A DNA stretch of 64,000 nt from Shimia sp. Alg240-R146 (GCF_947331465.1 NZ_CAMZOK010000001.1:372001-436000), one strand, 5' to 3'; counted from the stretch's first letter, positions 20,367 to 29,420 are shown. Translations and numbers: made by a program. Notes: generated by a model from the letters alone, not told the origin.

Positions 20367-20687
20367 ATGACACACCTGACCACAGCCTTCGCCGCTTTGT
20401 CCGATCAAACCCGCCTCAGCATGGTGGAGCGCTTGATGGGCGAGGGCGAACTTGCGGCTGGCGATCTGGTGTCTGACGCCACAATCAGCGGCCCCGCCAT
20501 CTCGCGCCACCTGAAGGTGCTGCGCACTGCGGGTCTGATCCAACAACGCGCCGACGGCACCAAACGCTATTATTCTGTGCGGCCTGAAGCGATGCAGGCC
20601 ATTGCAGGCTGGACCATGGACCACAAAGCATTTTGGCAGGCCGGACTTGACCGCTTGGACGCCCTATTTGCAGAGGAAACTGAATGA
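20367..20687 (+). CDS. ArsR/SmtB-family transcriptional regulator
   Basis: A 106-aa winged-helix regulator: ALSDQTRLSMVERLM and TISGPAISRHLKVLRTAGLI, which holds the recognition helix, then the wing TKRYYSVR. It has no cysteine metal-site motif, so it belongs to the metal-independent group usually paired with AHSA1/SRPBCC proteins, as here. The ATG at 20367 is used; a GTG at 20334 would fall in the operator. The stop overlaps the next start as ATGA. Confidence 0.88.
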   Translation: MTHLTTAFAALSDQTRLSMVERLMGEGELAAGDLVSDATISGPAISRHLKVLRTAGLIQQRADGTKRYYSVRPEAMQAIAGWTMDHKAFWQAGLDRLDALFAEETE

Positions 20688-21112
20688 CAGACGCCCGTTT
20701 GGAACGCGACTTTCCGGTGACGCCGGATCGGCTTTATGCTGCGGTGACAAACCCGGCGGAAGTATCTCGCTGGTGGGGTCCCGAAGGCATGACGCTGGGA
20801 GATCACACGCTTGAGTTCACCAAGCTCGGCCCATGGCATTCTGTGATCCAAGGCGATGAAGGGCGGACGATGAAGATGTCCGGTCAAATCACCAGTCTGG
20901 ACCCACCCAAGTCCGTTGGCTTCACGTGGGCATGGCACGACGAAAACGATGCGCGCGGCCACGAAAGTCATGTCACTTTTACGATCGTTGAAACCACTGA
21001 CGGTGCCAAGTTGATCATCGATCACCGCGACCTTCAGGACGAGGATCAGGCGCAAGGCCACAGCCGTGGCTGGACCAGTACCCTCAACTGTCTCGCGGCG
21101 CTTTTTGAATGA
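20684..21112 (+). CDS. SRPBCC/AHSA1-domain protein
   Basis: A 142-aa START-like fold protein (Aha1 homologue family). Visible marks are the N-terminal FPVTPDRLYAAVTNPAEVSRWWGPEGM and a C-terminal helix with HSRGWTSTLNCLAALF. Such proteins bind small hydrophobic ligands. It is coupled to the ArsR gene by a 4-bp overlap; the family is often called activator of HSP90 ATPase, but there is no evidence for that role here. Confidence 0.85.
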   Translation: MTDARLERDFPVTPDRLYAAVTNPAEVSRWWGPEGMTLGDHTLEFTKLGPWHSVIQGDEGRTMKMSGQITSLDPPKSVGFTWAWHDENDARGHESHVTFTIVETTDGAKLIIDHRDLQDEDQAQGHSRGWTSTLNCLAALFE

Positions 21113-21149
21113 ATTTCACCTAAGACCCTTCACAACAAGGAGACTTTCA

Positions 21150-21464
21150 ATGCCCAAATTTATGTTCATCTACCACGGTGGTGGCCGACCCGAGACCCCG
21201 GAAGAAGGCGAAAAAGTTATGGCCGCCTGGGGCGCCTGGATGGAAGGCATCGGCGCCAATATGATTGACGGCGGCAACCCAGCTGGCATGTCCAAAACCG
21301 TCAGCGCCACCGGCGTGTCAGACGACGGCGGCGCCAACCCGGTCTCAGGCTACACGCTGGTAAATGCGGCTGACATGGACGCAGCCTGTGAAATGGCCAA
21401 GGGCTGCCCGATCCTTGAGGACGGCAAAGGCACAGTGGAAGTCGCAGAAGCGATGGAAATGTAG
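21150..21464 (+). CDS. YCII-related protein
   Basis: A small 104-aa ferredoxin-like-fold protein starting MPKFMFIYHGGGRP behind GGAGAC. YCII proteins often accompany ArsR and AHSA1 genes, as here, and some are found with ECF sigma factors. It probably binds or converts a small molecule; no substrate is known. Third gene of the operon, 37 bp after the AHSA1 gene. Confidence 0.82.
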   Translation: MPKFMFIYHGGGRPETPEEGEKVMAAWGAWMEGIGANMIDGGNPAGMSKTVSATGVSDDGGANPVSGYTLVNAADMDAACEMAKGCPILEDGKGTVEVAEAMEM

Positions 21465-21507
21465 CAGACGTCCCGCCTGCTTCTTTCTGGCTCAAAATAC
21501 CCACTTA

Positions 21508-21564
21508 GGCTCAGCGAAGCTGAGCCACGCCCAACCAAACGCAGACGCCCCTTGGGGCGTCTGC
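21508..21564. terminator. Two perfect hairpins between convergent genes
   Basis: 21508-21526 is an 8-bp stem (GGCTCAGC/GCTGAGCC) and 21541-21564 an 11-bp stem (GCAGACGCCCC/GGGGCGTCTGC, 2-nt centre). Neither has a full T tail, but they lie between converging transcripts and could end both or protect 3' ends. Confidence 0.5.
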
Positions 21565-21586
21565 CTTGGGCGGGAGCGCCGCCGCC

Positions 21587-22582
21587 TTAACGCAGCGCAG
21601 CCCCTGCTTTCATCAAACCGGTTTGCAGCCCGTCCCAGTTGCGGATGGGCGCATCCAGGTATTTCTTGGCCTCGGGGTGCGCCGGATCGAGCGCACCGAG
21701 TTTGACAAGAATAGCTGCAATCGCGTTCTCGGATGCGCGGGTCGCGCCGTCCACGATTTTGAGCGCCACGCCCAACCCCTGTTCCGGCAGCATCGCCACG
21801 AAATAGGCCTCGGCGCCGGTTTTAATTGCCACAGTATGGCCCATCGCGCGCATCAGGTTGGTACAGGCACGGCCTTCGCCAGCCACATATTCAGGATGTT
21901 TCGCCATGGCGGTGCGCAGCCGCGCGGCTGCGGTTTCGCGGGTGCCGTTGCCTTCGCGCGCACTGGCATAAAACGCCATCGCGCGGGCCATGCCGTGCAG
22001 GGTGCTTGCGTGATTGGGGGCAGAACAGCCGTCGATACCGTATCCGGGGCTGTTTTCCTGCGTTAGCTCTTCGTGTGCGGCCAGAACCGCCTTTTGCACC
22101 GGATGGTCGATCTCGCAATACTCCGGACCTGCGCCAAGGTGTTTGGTCAGCGTCAGAAATCCTGAATGTTTGCCAGAGCAATTGTTGTGCACGCGACAAA
22201 CCGGATCGCCACAGCGGATCAAGTCATCGCGGATCGCCAGATCACGCGGCTCTTGCGGGCCGCACCGCAGATCATCTTCGCCAAAGCCTTGCGCCGCCAG
22301 CCAATCCCGCACCATGTCGTTGTGGATTGCCGATGCGTTGTGGCTCGCGCAGGCCAATGCCAGATGTGTCTCCGTTAACCCCGCCGCATCGGCTGCACCG
22401 CTCTCAACAAGCGGCAACGCCTGAATCATTTTGGATGAACTGCGCGGCAACACCACGGCCTCGGGATCGCCCCATGCCTCAACAATCTCACCTGCAGCAT
22501 TACAGACCACGGCATGCCCGTGATGCATGCTTTCAAGGATGTCTCCACGCCACATTTCGGTCATCAGCACAGGATCAGTCAT
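21587..22582 (-). CDS. Asparaginase, Asparaginase_II family
   Basis: Probably hydrolyses asparagine to aspartate and ammonia. The 331-aa protein belongs to the Asparaginase_II (thermolabile, Rhizobium-type) family: ESMHHGHAVV near the N-terminus, SSSKMIQALPLVESGAA, CASHNA, NNCSGKHSGF and GIDGCSAPNHA. It starts MTDPVLMTEMW behind AAGAGAG. No signal peptide, so it is cytoplasmic. It stands alone between convergent and divergent neighbours. Confidence 0.87.
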   Translation of the reverse strand: MTDPVLMTEMWRGDILESMHHGHAVVCNAAGEIVEAWGDPEAVVLPRSSSKMIQALPLVESGAADAAGLTETHLALACASHNASAIHNDMVRDWLAAQGFGEDDLRCGPQEPRDLAIRDDLIRCGDPVCRVHNNCSGKHSGFLTLTKHLGAGPEYCEIDHPVQKAVLAAHEELTQENSPGYGIDGCSAPNHASTLHGMARAMAFYASAREGNGTRETAAARLRTAMAKHPEYVAGEGRACTNLMRAMGHTVAIKTGAEAYFVAMLPEQGLGVALKIVDGATRASENAIAAILVKLGALDPAHPEAKKYLDAPIRNWDGLQTGLMKAGAALR

Positions 22583-22751
22583 GATTTCTCTCTTTTTCAT
22601 GGGCAAAATCGTGCCAACGGGTCTTTCGCCCAAAGGCCAACATGGGTTAGACTCACCGCATCGAGACAAGAATGTCCAGCCTACAAGAAATGGCGCACAA
22701 GCCGGGGCGGGCAGTTATTTGAGGCAAGTCACAGCTTGGAGGCTGTTGGGT

Positions 22752-23288
22752 ATGGGATCACGTTTGGTGAAAGCCTTGGTTGCGGCGACGGGTCTGTCGC
22801 TGTTTGGGGTTGCCGGTCAGGCACAGGAAAGCAGCGACAATCAGGTTGCGGCAATGACCGACTGGAGCGTCTTTGAACACAAAGACAGCGACAAGCGGGA
22901 ATGCTGGGCGGTGAGCACCGCCAAAGAAAGCGTCAACACCCGCGGCGGGCAGGTGGTTGCGGTGAAGCGCAGCGACATCCTGTTGATGGTGTCGTATCTG
23001 CCGCATTTGAGCGTGACCGGTCAGGTCGGGTTCACCGGCGGGTATCCTTTTGCATCCGGGTCTCCGGTGAATGTGGATATCGACGGCAATACATTCTCGC
23101 TGATCACCGAAGGTGAATGGGCGTGGCCCGCCTCCGAAGGGGACGACGCGGCCATCGTTGCGGCAATGAAGCGCGGCAAATCCGCTGTGTTCTCTGCACA
23201 ATCCTCGCGCGGGACCAAAACCAAAGACAGCTTTTCGTTGCTTGGCTTTACCGCAGCCGTCGAGGACGCGGGCAAACGCTGCAATTGA
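22752..23288 (+). CDS. Invasion-associated locus B (IalB) family protein
   Basis: An exported 178-aa protein of unknown biochemical role; the family is named for a Bartonella protein and is general in Alphaproteobacteria. It has a signal peptide (about 1-24, ending GQAQ), the family start W-x-V-F..CWAVS and a closing Cys (GKRCN) that may form a disulfide with the first. GGAGG lies 10 bp before the ATG. No pathogenic meaning is implied. Confidence 0.78.
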   Translation: MGSRLVKALVAATGLSLFGVAGQAQESSDNQVAAMTDWSVFEHKDSDKRECWAVSTAKESVNTRGGQVVAVKRSDILLMVSYLPHLSVTGQVGFTGGYPFASGSPVNVDIDGNTFSLITEGEWAWPASEGDDAAIVAAMKRGKSAVFSAQSSRGTKTKDSFSLLGFTAAVEDAGKRCN

Positions 23289-23294
23289 CGTGAC

Positions 23295-23314
23295 CGGCCC
23301 GCGTGTGCGGGCCG
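23295..23314 (+). terminator. GC hairpin after the IalB gene
   Basis: An 8-bp perfect stem CGGCCCGC/GCGGGCCG with a GTGT loop, 7 bp after the stop. It lacks a T tail, so it may be a 3' stabiliser and not an intrinsic terminator. Confidence 0.4.
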
Positions 23315-23408
23315 AATGACCTCTGCCAAGGTTAAAGACTGCCACATCGCCACAGGGGGGACGACCGTTGGACAAACCGACGGCGCCCAACAGAAGTGAG
23401 GTACAGGT

Positions 23409-24413
23409 ATGGCAGATCCCAAGTTTACCGAGATCAAATATCGCGGCGCGGGTTCGCAGGACTTTATCGAGATCGCCGTTGACGCGGGCATGGATGTCTC
23501 CGGCATTCAGGTTGTGATTTATCACGCCAACGGCAACGTGCGTTCAACCAATGGCATTGGCGCCTATGACGACACCATGTTTGGCCAGGACGTCTATTCA
23601 CTGGATGCTGCCGTACACAAGAACGGCGCGGTGGCGCTTGTGGTGGATGGCGTGGTTGTCAGCTTTGTTTCCTTTGACACCAGCGTGACACCCAGTTCCG
23701 GCCCCGCTGCGGGGATGACGTCCACCCAGATCGGTTCCACCGGCAACAACCAAAATCAATCCGTGCAACTTGATGAGAACGGCGATTGGATCACTGGTCC
23801 ACTAAACGAAGGCACAATCCCTTGTTTTCTGGTCGGCACCAAGATCGCCACGCGACGCGGCGAGATCGCGGTTGAGGACCTGCGCCCGGGCGATCACGTG
23901 ATGGTGCGCGATGGCGGGTTTGCTCCGATCCGCTGGATTGGCAGCTACACCACACAAGCGCGCGGTCCGGCATTTGAGAAAGCCGCTCCGATCAAAATTC
24001 CTCGAGGCGCGATGGGCAAAGGACAGCCGAGCCGTGACCTTTATGTGTCCCCAAATCACCGGATTTGGATGCGCGATGCCAGCTTTGAGATGCTGTTTGA
24101 CTCGCGTGAGGTGTTGATTCCCGCCAAGCAACTGGTCGGCTGGAACGGCATCACGCAGGTGTCTTATGTGCCGCAGCCGGAGTATTTCCACTTTTTGTTT
24201 GACCAACACCAGATTGTTTTGTCGGACGGATTGCTGACCGAGAGTTTTCACCCCGGAGAGGTCACGCTGGATCAGTTCCAACACGAAGCACGCGACGAGC
24301 TGCTGGGCCTGTTCCCCGACCTGATGCAGGTGGCGACCGGCGGTAAAACTGCGCGGCGCTGTTTGAAGTCGTATGAGGCACCATTGGCGCTGGAGGCAAA
24401 ATCAGTCGCCTGA
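23409..24413 (+). CDS. Lamin-tail-like domain fused to Hint domain
   Basis: A 334-aa two-part protein. Residues 1-135 resemble bacterial lamin-tail-like beta domains (FIEIAVDAGMDVSGIQVVIY, GPAAGMTSTQIG). From Cys139 it is a Hint domain of the Hint_2 type: CFLVGTKIATRRGEIAVEDLRPGD, VSPNHRIW, and a closing HFLFDQHQIVLSDGLLTESFHPGE. Hint domains cleave their own backbone at the leading Cys, so this protein may process itself. No classical signal peptide. It overlaps the 3' end of the WYL regulator by 12 bp. Function unknown; one of four Hint proteins in the window. Confidence 0.8.
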   Translation: MADPKFTEIKYRGAGSQDFIEIAVDAGMDVSGIQVVIYHANGNVRSTNGIGAYDDTMFGQDVYSLDAAVHKNGAVALVVDGVVVSFVSFDTSVTPSSGPAAGMTSTQIGSTGNNQNQSVQLDENGDWITGPLNEGTIPCFLVGTKIATRRGEIAVEDLRPGDHVMVRDGGFAPIRWIGSYTTQARGPAFEKAAPIKIPRGAMGKGQPSRDLYVSPNHRIWMRDASFEMLFDSREVLIPAKQLVGWNGITQVSYVPQPEYFHFLFDQHQIVLSDGLLTESFHPGEVTLDQFQHEARDELLGLFPDLMQVATGGKTARRCLKSYEAPLALEAKSVA

Positions 24414-25097
24414 CGGGTGTTCGGCGTAAAAGCGCAAAAGGTAAGTGGCCAGACTTTTGTCCTCTTCTTCGACGAAGGGCTCGCCTGTGTCCAAACATGT
24501 CTTGATCCGATCGATCCGAAACACGCGAAAGTCCTGTCGCGTCTCGCACCATCCCGTCATGGTCCACGCACGGCCCCAGTACTCCATTTGCAACGGCCTG
24601 ATCCGACGACGTGTGCGACTGCCATTTAGGGCCAGATACTCGATCGCCAGCACCAGTTGTTCGCGAATGGCGCGGCGGATGACTGGCATCAACTCGAAAC
24701 TTGCCTCTACCTCGGGCGCTGCAAAGATTTCTTTGCCAAAGCCGTCGAGCGCACCGAACATCGGGTTGGGCATCGCCTGATCGATTTTGGTCAGCACGCG
24801 ATTGGCGGCGTCTTGCAGCTCTGTATCCGCAGTTTGGCGCACCAACGCTGCGCCCAGATGCAGTGCCTCAAGCTCCACCTGTGACAATGCCATTGGCGGC
24901 ATGAAAACCGGCGCGCGCAGGATGTATCCAACTCCGCGCTCGCCCTCGACGGGGATGCCGCTGGCCACCAGCGTGTCCATGTCGCGATAAATGGTGCGGA
25001 CCGCCACCTCCATGTGCTCTGCCAGATCGGACGCACGGTGCAACCGCCCGTCGCGCAGGATCTGGATCAGGTCAAAAAGGCGGTCGGTCCGACGCAT
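24402..25097 (-). CDS. YafY-type HTH/WYL-domain transcriptional regulator
   Basis: A 231-aa DNA-binding protein. Residues 1-60 are an HTH_11 winged helix (RTDRLFDLIQILRDG, VAVRTIYRDMDTLVASGIPVEGERG); residues 130-225 form a WYL ligand-sensing domain (LVLAIEYLALNGSRTRRRIRPLQMEYWGRAWTMTGWCE, DFRVFRIDRI). It starts one base after the stop of the small monooxygenase-like gene, so the pair is an operon that probably regulates itself through the dyad at 25453. Confidence 0.87.
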   Translation of the reverse strand: MRRTDRLFDLIQILRDGRLHRASDLAEHMEVAVRTIYRDMDTLVASGIPVEGERGVGYILRAPVFMPPMALSQVELEALHLGAALVRQTADTELQDAANRVLTKIDQAMPNPMFGALDGFGKEIFAAPEVEASFELMPVIRRAIREQLVLAIEYLALNGSRTRRRIRPLQMEYWGRAWTMTGWCETRQDFRVFRIDRIKTCLDTGEPFVEEEDKSLATYLLRFYAEHPSGD

Positions 25098-25098
25098 G

Positions 25099-25404
25099 TC
25101 AGGCGGTGCTTCCTTGGACGGTGTAATGGGTCATGCTCATAGAACTTTCGTCCAGAACGGCCACAAGGTCGAGCAGTTCGGGATATTTCTGCGGATCAAA
25201 GGCGTCTGCCACCGCCATTGCACTGGCCATAGTCTCCCACTCGACTTCATCGATCCATTCGCCATCGGCAGTGACAGCAATGCGCCGCGCCACATAGCCG
25301 GATTGTGCCTCGGCAAAAGGCATGGATTTTTCCCAAGCTGCCAATGCCGCTTCGGGCGTGACACCGTCTTTGACACGGTAACGAACAATTTCCAGTACAG
25401 ACAT
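25099..25404 (-). CDS. Dimeric alpha-beta barrel protein (ABM-like)
   Basis: A 101-aa protein starting MSVLEIVRYRVKDG behind AAGGAGAGAG. The pattern (beta strand, EAALAAWEKSMPFAEAQSGYVARRI, DGEWIDEVEWETMASAMAVADAF) is that of small ferredoxin-like dimers related to antibiotic-biosynthesis monooxygenase and NIPSNAP families. Cotranscribed with the WYL regulator that likely senses the same compound. Activity unknown. Confidence 0.72.
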   Translation of the reverse strand: MSVLEIVRYRVKDGVTPEAALAAWEKSMPFAEAQSGYVARRIAVTADGEWIDEVEWETMASAMAVADAFDPQKYPELLDLVAVLDESSMSMTHYTVQGSTA

Positions 25405-25452
25405 GAACTCTCTCCTTTTTGAGGTGCTGATGCAGTCTGTCTGACACAGGCC

Positions 25453-25473
25453 AACTGACACGGTCTGTCAGTT
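25453..25473. promoter_or_regulatory. Candidate WYL-regulator operator
   Basis: AACTGACA-CGGTC-TGTCAGTT, a perfect inverted repeat with 8-bp arms, 49 bp before the ABM-like start and 84 bp before rlmN. A shorter TGTC-T-GACA copy is at 25438-25446. The same half-site occurs beside the second WYL regulator at 40359. Confidence 0.5.
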
Positions 25474-25556
25474 GCGTGGCCCCGCACGTGTATTATTTGC
25501 AAATTGCCCTATATGGTGTATCTGCACCGCTTGATTTCCCAGATGAGTCCGGACCC

Positions 25557-26756
25557 ATGAGCACCAGCGCGCCAATCACGCAGGACGTGATGACCATTCC
25601 CCGCAAGCTGCCCGAAGGCGGCAAGATCAACCTTGTCGGGTTGACCCGTGACCAGCTGCGCGAGGTTCTGATCGCCAACGGCACGAAGGAAAAGCAGGCC
25701 AAGATGCGGGTCGGGCAGATCTGGCAGTGGATTTATCAATGGGGCGTGCGCGATTTTCACGACATGACCAACCTGTCCAAGGCCTATCGCGCCGAGTTGG
25801 ACGAGCTCTTTGAAATCGCGATCCCCGAGGTGATCACCAAGCAGGTGTCCGAGGATGGCACGCGCAAATATCTGGTGCGCATTGCCGGCGGTCACGAAGT
25901 CGAAGTGGTCTACATCCCCGAGGAAGACCGCGGCACGCTGTGCATTTCGTCACAAGTCGGCTGCACGCTGACCTGCTCGTTCTGCCACACCGGCACTCAG
26001 AAGTTGGTGCGCAATCTGACCTCTGCCGAGATCATTGGTCAGGTGATGATGGCGCGCGATGATTTGAACGAATGGCCCACCCCCGGCACCCGCACCACCG
26101 AGGACAGCCCGCGTTTGTTGTCTAACATCGTGCTGATGGGCATGGGTGAGCCGCTATATAATTTTGACAACGTGCGCGATGCGATGAAAATCGCGATGGA
26201 TCCTGAAGGCATCCAACTGTCTCGCCGTCGGATTACTCTGTCGACCTCTGGTGTGGTGCCGGAAATCGCCCGCACGGCGCAGGAAATTGGCTGTTTGTTG
26301 GCGATTTCCTTCCACGCCACCACCGATGATGTGCGCGATATGCTGGTGCCGATCAACAAACGCTGGAATATCGAAGAGCTACTGCAATCGTTGGCGGATT
26401 ATCCGAAAGTGTCCAACTCCGAACGCATCACCTTTGAATATGTGATGCTGCAAGGCGTGAACGACAGCAAAGAAGACGCGCATCGGCTGGTGGATCACAT
26501 CAAACGCTTCAACATTCCGGCCAAGATCAACCTGATCCCGTTCAACGAATGGCCCGGCGCGCCCTACAAGCGCAGCTCCAACAACCGCATCCACGCCTTT
26601 GCCGACATCATCCATGCTGCAGGATATTCCAGCCCAATCCGCAAACCACGCGGCGAAGATATCATGGCGGCGTGTGGTCAGCTCAAGTCCGCAACGGAAC
26701 GTGCGCGAAAGTCGCGCAAGCAGATTGAAGCGGAGACAGGCGTCAGCCAGGGTTGA
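25557..26756 (+). CDS. rlmN: 23S rRNA (adenine-C2)-methyltransferase RlmN
   Basis: Radical-SAM enzyme methylating A2503 of 23S rRNA and A37 of some tRNAs. The 399-aa protein has an N-terminal accessory domain, the iron-sulfur cysteines C136, C140 and C143 (CTLTCSFC), GMGEPL, and the methyl-carrying Cys in MAACGQL near the C-terminus. The start MSTSAPITQ at 25557 is preferred over an upstream reading at 25476 because family members begin near here. Confidence 0.95.
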   Translation: MSTSAPITQDVMTIPRKLPEGGKINLVGLTRDQLREVLIANGTKEKQAKMRVGQIWQWIYQWGVRDFHDMTNLSKAYRAELDELFEIAIPEVITKQVSEDGTRKYLVRIAGGHEVEVVYIPEEDRGTLCISSQVGCTLTCSFCHTGTQKLVRNLTSAEIIGQVMMARDDLNEWPTPGTRTTEDSPRLLSNIVLMGMGEPLYNFDNVRDAMKIAMDPEGIQLSRRRITLSTSGVVPEIARTAQEIGCLLAISFHATTDDVRDMLVPINKRWNIEELLQSLADYPKVSNSERITFEYVMLQGVNDSKEDAHRLVDHIKRFNIPAKINLIPFNEWPGAPYKRSSNNRIHAFADIIHAAGYSSPIRKPRGEDIMAACGQLKSATERARKSRKQIEAETGVSQG

Positions 26757-26820
26757 AACGCGTGATTTTCTGACGGAACCGGATTAGGCTGGTCGCGAGT
26801 TTCCTTTGAAAGGTGCATTT

Positions 26821-27204
26821 ATGCCCAAATTTGTTCTGTCCGCCGCCGCGCATTTGCTGGCCAACTTTATCGGTCTGTTGATCGCCAACCTTTTGCTGCC
26901 CGGATTTTCCATTGGCGCATTGGCGATGCTGATCGTGACCGTGGTGTTTACGGTGGTGTCGATGATCCTGTTGCCGATGATCCGTAAACTGTCCGAGAAA
27001 AAGATGCCGGAGTTGTTGGGTGGCATATCGTTGATTGTCACCTTTGTCGGGCTGCTTGTGACCGAGCTTTTGGTCAGCAATTTCACAATCGGTGGTATCT
27101 CGAACCTTCTTGCCGCCACTTTGATTGTTTGGCTGGGCGCACTAATCGCTGGGGTTTTGGTGCCGAAATACCTGTTTCCCTCTCTGAAAGTGCCAAAATC
27201 GTAA
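26821..27204 (+). CDS. Four-helix membrane protein, phage holin 4 superfamily
   Basis: A 127-aa inner-membrane protein with four hydrophobic helices (about 6-28, 30-50, 66-86, 92-116) joined by short loops, one basic (RKLSEKKMP). This matches the Phage_holin_4_2 group, which is mostly ordinary bacterial proteins of unknown role. ATG preceded by GAAAGG; a TTG five codons earlier is less likely. No phage genes are near. Confidence 0.72.
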   Translation: MPKFVLSAAAHLLANFIGLLIANLLLPGFSIGALAMLIVTVVFTVVSMILLPMIRKLSEKKMPELLGGISLIVTFVGLLVTELLVSNFTIGGISNLLAATLIVWLGALIAGVLVPKYLFPSLKVPKS

Positions 27205-27305
27205 ACAATAGCGGTGTTTGCCTAAAACTTTCCCCAATTGAGGACCAATTGCGCCCCGATCAACAGTCAGTTTCCTAATTGTCAACAAACAGAGAGGACT
27301 GACAC

Positions 27306-27515
27306 ATGGCACATGCAGATATTGGCGGCGCAATGATCGACGCGCCCGTTCTGGACATTCTGACCCGCGAAAAATCCAACTCGCTGAGCAATCGCGAGTG
27401 GCGTTTCCGCCTTCAGGGCTACGGTTATGCGATCAAAGACGTCGCAGGGACACAAGTTGTGACCAAGCTGCCCCAAGGTGTTGAACTGGGTGTTTTGCCC
27501 GCAAGCTTCCACTAA
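27306..27515 (+). CDS. Small conserved-looking protein of unknown function
   Basis: A 69-aa product, MAHADIGGAM to LGVLPASFH, with AGAGGACTGACAC before the ATG, a strong ribosome-binding site. It has no membrane segment or Cys; a central EWRFRLQGYGYAIKDV may be a beta hairpin. The leader 27205-27305 contains CAATTG twice and a third AATTG. I do not recognise the family. It faces the LOG gene tail to tail. Confidence 0.65.
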   Translation: MAHADIGGAMIDAPVLDILTREKSNSLSNREWRFRLQGYGYAIKDVAGTQVVTKLPQGVELGVLPASFH

Positions 27516-27577
27516 GCAGACGCCGCACAAACACAAGGGCTGCGCCCCGGACACATGCCGGGAAGCCAAGGCTCAAA

Positions 27578-28411
27578 TCAACGCCCGGGAAGCGACCCGC
27601 GACGGGAGTAATCCTGCCAACCGTTGAGAATATCGACCGCCTCTTCGGCGGTTTCTACAAACTGGAACAGGTCGAGGTCATCGGCCGAAATGGTGCCCGC
27701 ATCCGCGAGCGCCTCCCAGTTGATGATTTTTTCCCAGAACGCTTGACCAAACAGCAAAAACGGCACGCGATCCATGCGGCCGGTCTGGATCAGCGTTAAA
27801 GTTTCAAACATTTCATCCAACGTGCCAAAGCCACCGGGAAAGACGCAGATCGCGCTGGCGCGCATCAGGAAATGCATTTTGCGGATCGCAAAATAGTGGA
27901 AGTTGAAACACAGCTCGGGCGTTACGTACTCGTTTGGCGCCTGCTCGTGGGGCAGCACGATATTAAGCCCGATGGACCGCCCGCCGGCCTCGACCGCGCC
28001 GCGGTTGCCGGCCTCCATCACACCGGGACCGCCGCCGGTCACCACGACGTTTTTGCGTCCGTCCGAGGCCGCCGTCACAATCTGTGCAAACTTGCGGGCT
28101 TCTTCATAGTACTTCGAAAGGTCCGCCAGAGTTTTTGTGCGTGCGGTGTCTTTCTTGGCGGGCTCGGGAATGCGCGCACCACCAAACAGCACAACGGTGC
28201 TTTCGATGCCGTGCTCGTCCAGCGCCAATTCCGGCTTTAGCAATTCAAGCTGCAACCGCACCGGACGCAATTCCGGCCGACACATGAAATCTTCGTCCGC
28301 AAAGGCCAGCCGATAAGACGGCGCGCGGGTTTGCGGTGTGTCTGGCACCTGCTCTGCGGCTTCGCGATCTGAGCGGGCATAGGGCAACGGATGGGAGCGG
28401 TTTTCAGTCAT
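27578..28411 (-). CDS. LOG-family nucleotide monophosphate nucleosidase (TIGR00730-type)
   Basis: Likely hydrolyses the N-glycosidic bond of a nucleoside 5'-monophosphate. The 277-aa protein has the family motifs VVTGGGPGVMEAGNRGAVEAG and VFPGGFGTLDEMFE (the PGGxGTxxE catalytic motif). Older annotations call these lysine decarboxylases without evidence. The start MTENRSHPLPYA sits behind GAGGAC; the reading upstream to 28765 runs antisense into dapD and is rejected. An N-terminal tail of about 80 residues precedes the core. Confidence 0.85.
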   Translation of the reverse strand: MTENRSHPLPYARSDREAAEQVPDTPQTRAPSYRLAFADEDFMCRPELRPVRLQLELLKPELALDEHGIESTVVLFGGARIPEPAKKDTARTKTLADLSKYYEEARKFAQIVTAASDGRKNVVVTGGGPGVMEAGNRGAVEAGGRSIGLNIVLPHEQAPNEYVTPELCFNFHYFAIRKMHFLMRASAICVFPGGFGTLDEMFETLTLIQTGRMDRVPFLLFGQAFWEKIINWEALADAGTISADDLDLFQFVETAEEAVDILNGWQDYSRRGSLPGR

Positions 28412-28592
28412 AAAAGAAGTCCTCGTTAGCGCGATTTGTCGACAGCTAGCGCGTTCTTTGACCGCTGACCAGTGACAGCGCTGTGACCGGTGTGCCGCGT
28501 GCAATTCCGAACATGTCGCTTTGCAAGGTGACGTGGGCGGTTGAAGCGGGTAAGAAGCCTGCGACTTTGCCCTGACCGGAGACAAGAGACCA

Positions 28593-29420
28593 ATGTCCAA
28601 CGCCCAACTGGAAACCGCCATCGAAGCCGCATGGGATGCGCGCGACACCATCACGTCCGCCACCTCAGGCGAAACCCGTGAAGCCATCGAAGACACGCTG
28701 AACGCGCTGGACAGCGGCAGCTTGCGCGTGGCTGTAAAGCTGGAGAACGGCGATTGGCACGTCAATCAATGGGCCAAAAAAGCAGTGCTGCTTGGCTTCC
28801 GCATCAAAGATATGGAAATTCAGACCGGTGGTCCGCAAGGCGGCGGCTGGTGGGACAAGGTCGACAGCAAGTTCCTCGGCTGGGGTGAAAACCAGTGGCA
28901 GGCGGCAGGTTTTCGCGCCGTGCCGAACTGCATTGTGCGCAAATCGGCCTTCATCGCACCTGGCGTTGTTTTGATGCCGTCGTTTGTGAACCTCGGCGCT
29001 TATGTCGACGAAGGCACCATGGTTGATACATGGGCCACTGTTGGGTCCTGTGCCCAGATCGGCAAAAACGTGCACCTGTCCGGTGGCGTTGGCATCGGCG
29101 GCGTTCTGGAACCCATGCAGGCGGGTCCAACCATCATCGAAGACAACTGCTTTATCGGCGCGCGTTCTGAGGTGGTCGAAGGCTGTATCGTGCGTGAGGG
29201 CTCGGTGCTGGGTATGGGTGTTTACGTCGGCCAGTCGACCAAGATCGTGGACCGCGAAACCGGCGAAGTGATGTACGGCGAAGTGCCGCCATATTCGGTG
29301 GTTGTGTCGGGCTCCATGCCGTCCAAGAACGGTGTCAGCCTGTATTGCGCAGTGATCGTCAAACGCGTGGACGCAAAAACCCGCTCCAAAACCGGCATTA
29401 ACGAGCTGTTGCGGGACTGA
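28593..29420 (+). CDS. dapD: Tetrahydrodipicolinate N-succinyltransferase
   Basis: Transfers succinyl from succinyl-CoA to tetrahydrodipicolinate in the lysine/diaminopimelate pathway. The 275-aa protein has an N-terminal helical domain and a left-handed beta-helix built of hexapeptide repeats ([39 protein letters not shown]), ending with the usual [26 protein letters not shown] precedes the ATG. The gene ends one base before the channel-like gene on the other strand. dapE is 5.5 kb to the right. Confidence 0.96.
   Translation: MSNAQLETAIEAAWDARDTITSATSGETREAIEDTLNALDSGSLRVAVKLENGDWHVNQWAKKAVLLGFRIKDMEIQTGGPQGGGWWDKVDSKFLGWGENQWQAAGFRAVPNCIVRKSAFIAPGVVLMPSFVNLGAYVDEGTMVDTWATVGSCAQIGKNVHLSGGVGIGGVLEPMQAGPTIIEDNCFIGARSEVVEGCIVREGSVLGMGVYVGQSTKIVDRETGEVMYGEVPPYSVVVSGSMPSKNGVSLYCAVIVKRVDAKTRSKTGINELLRD

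Noticed and set aside
20367-21464. arsR-AHSA1-YCII as a toxin-antitoxin or arsenic resistance operon
   Set aside because: The ArsR protein has no metal-site cysteines, no arsenate reductase or arsenite pump is present, and neither partner looks like a toxin.
26821-27204. Possible prophage remnant from the holin-like protein
   Set aside because: The family is widespread in non-phage contexts and no integrase, capsid or lysin gene is near.
28412-28765. 118-residue extension of the LOG protein
   Set aside because: It would run through the divergent spacer and antisense to dapD; the ATG at 28411 has GAGGAC upstream.
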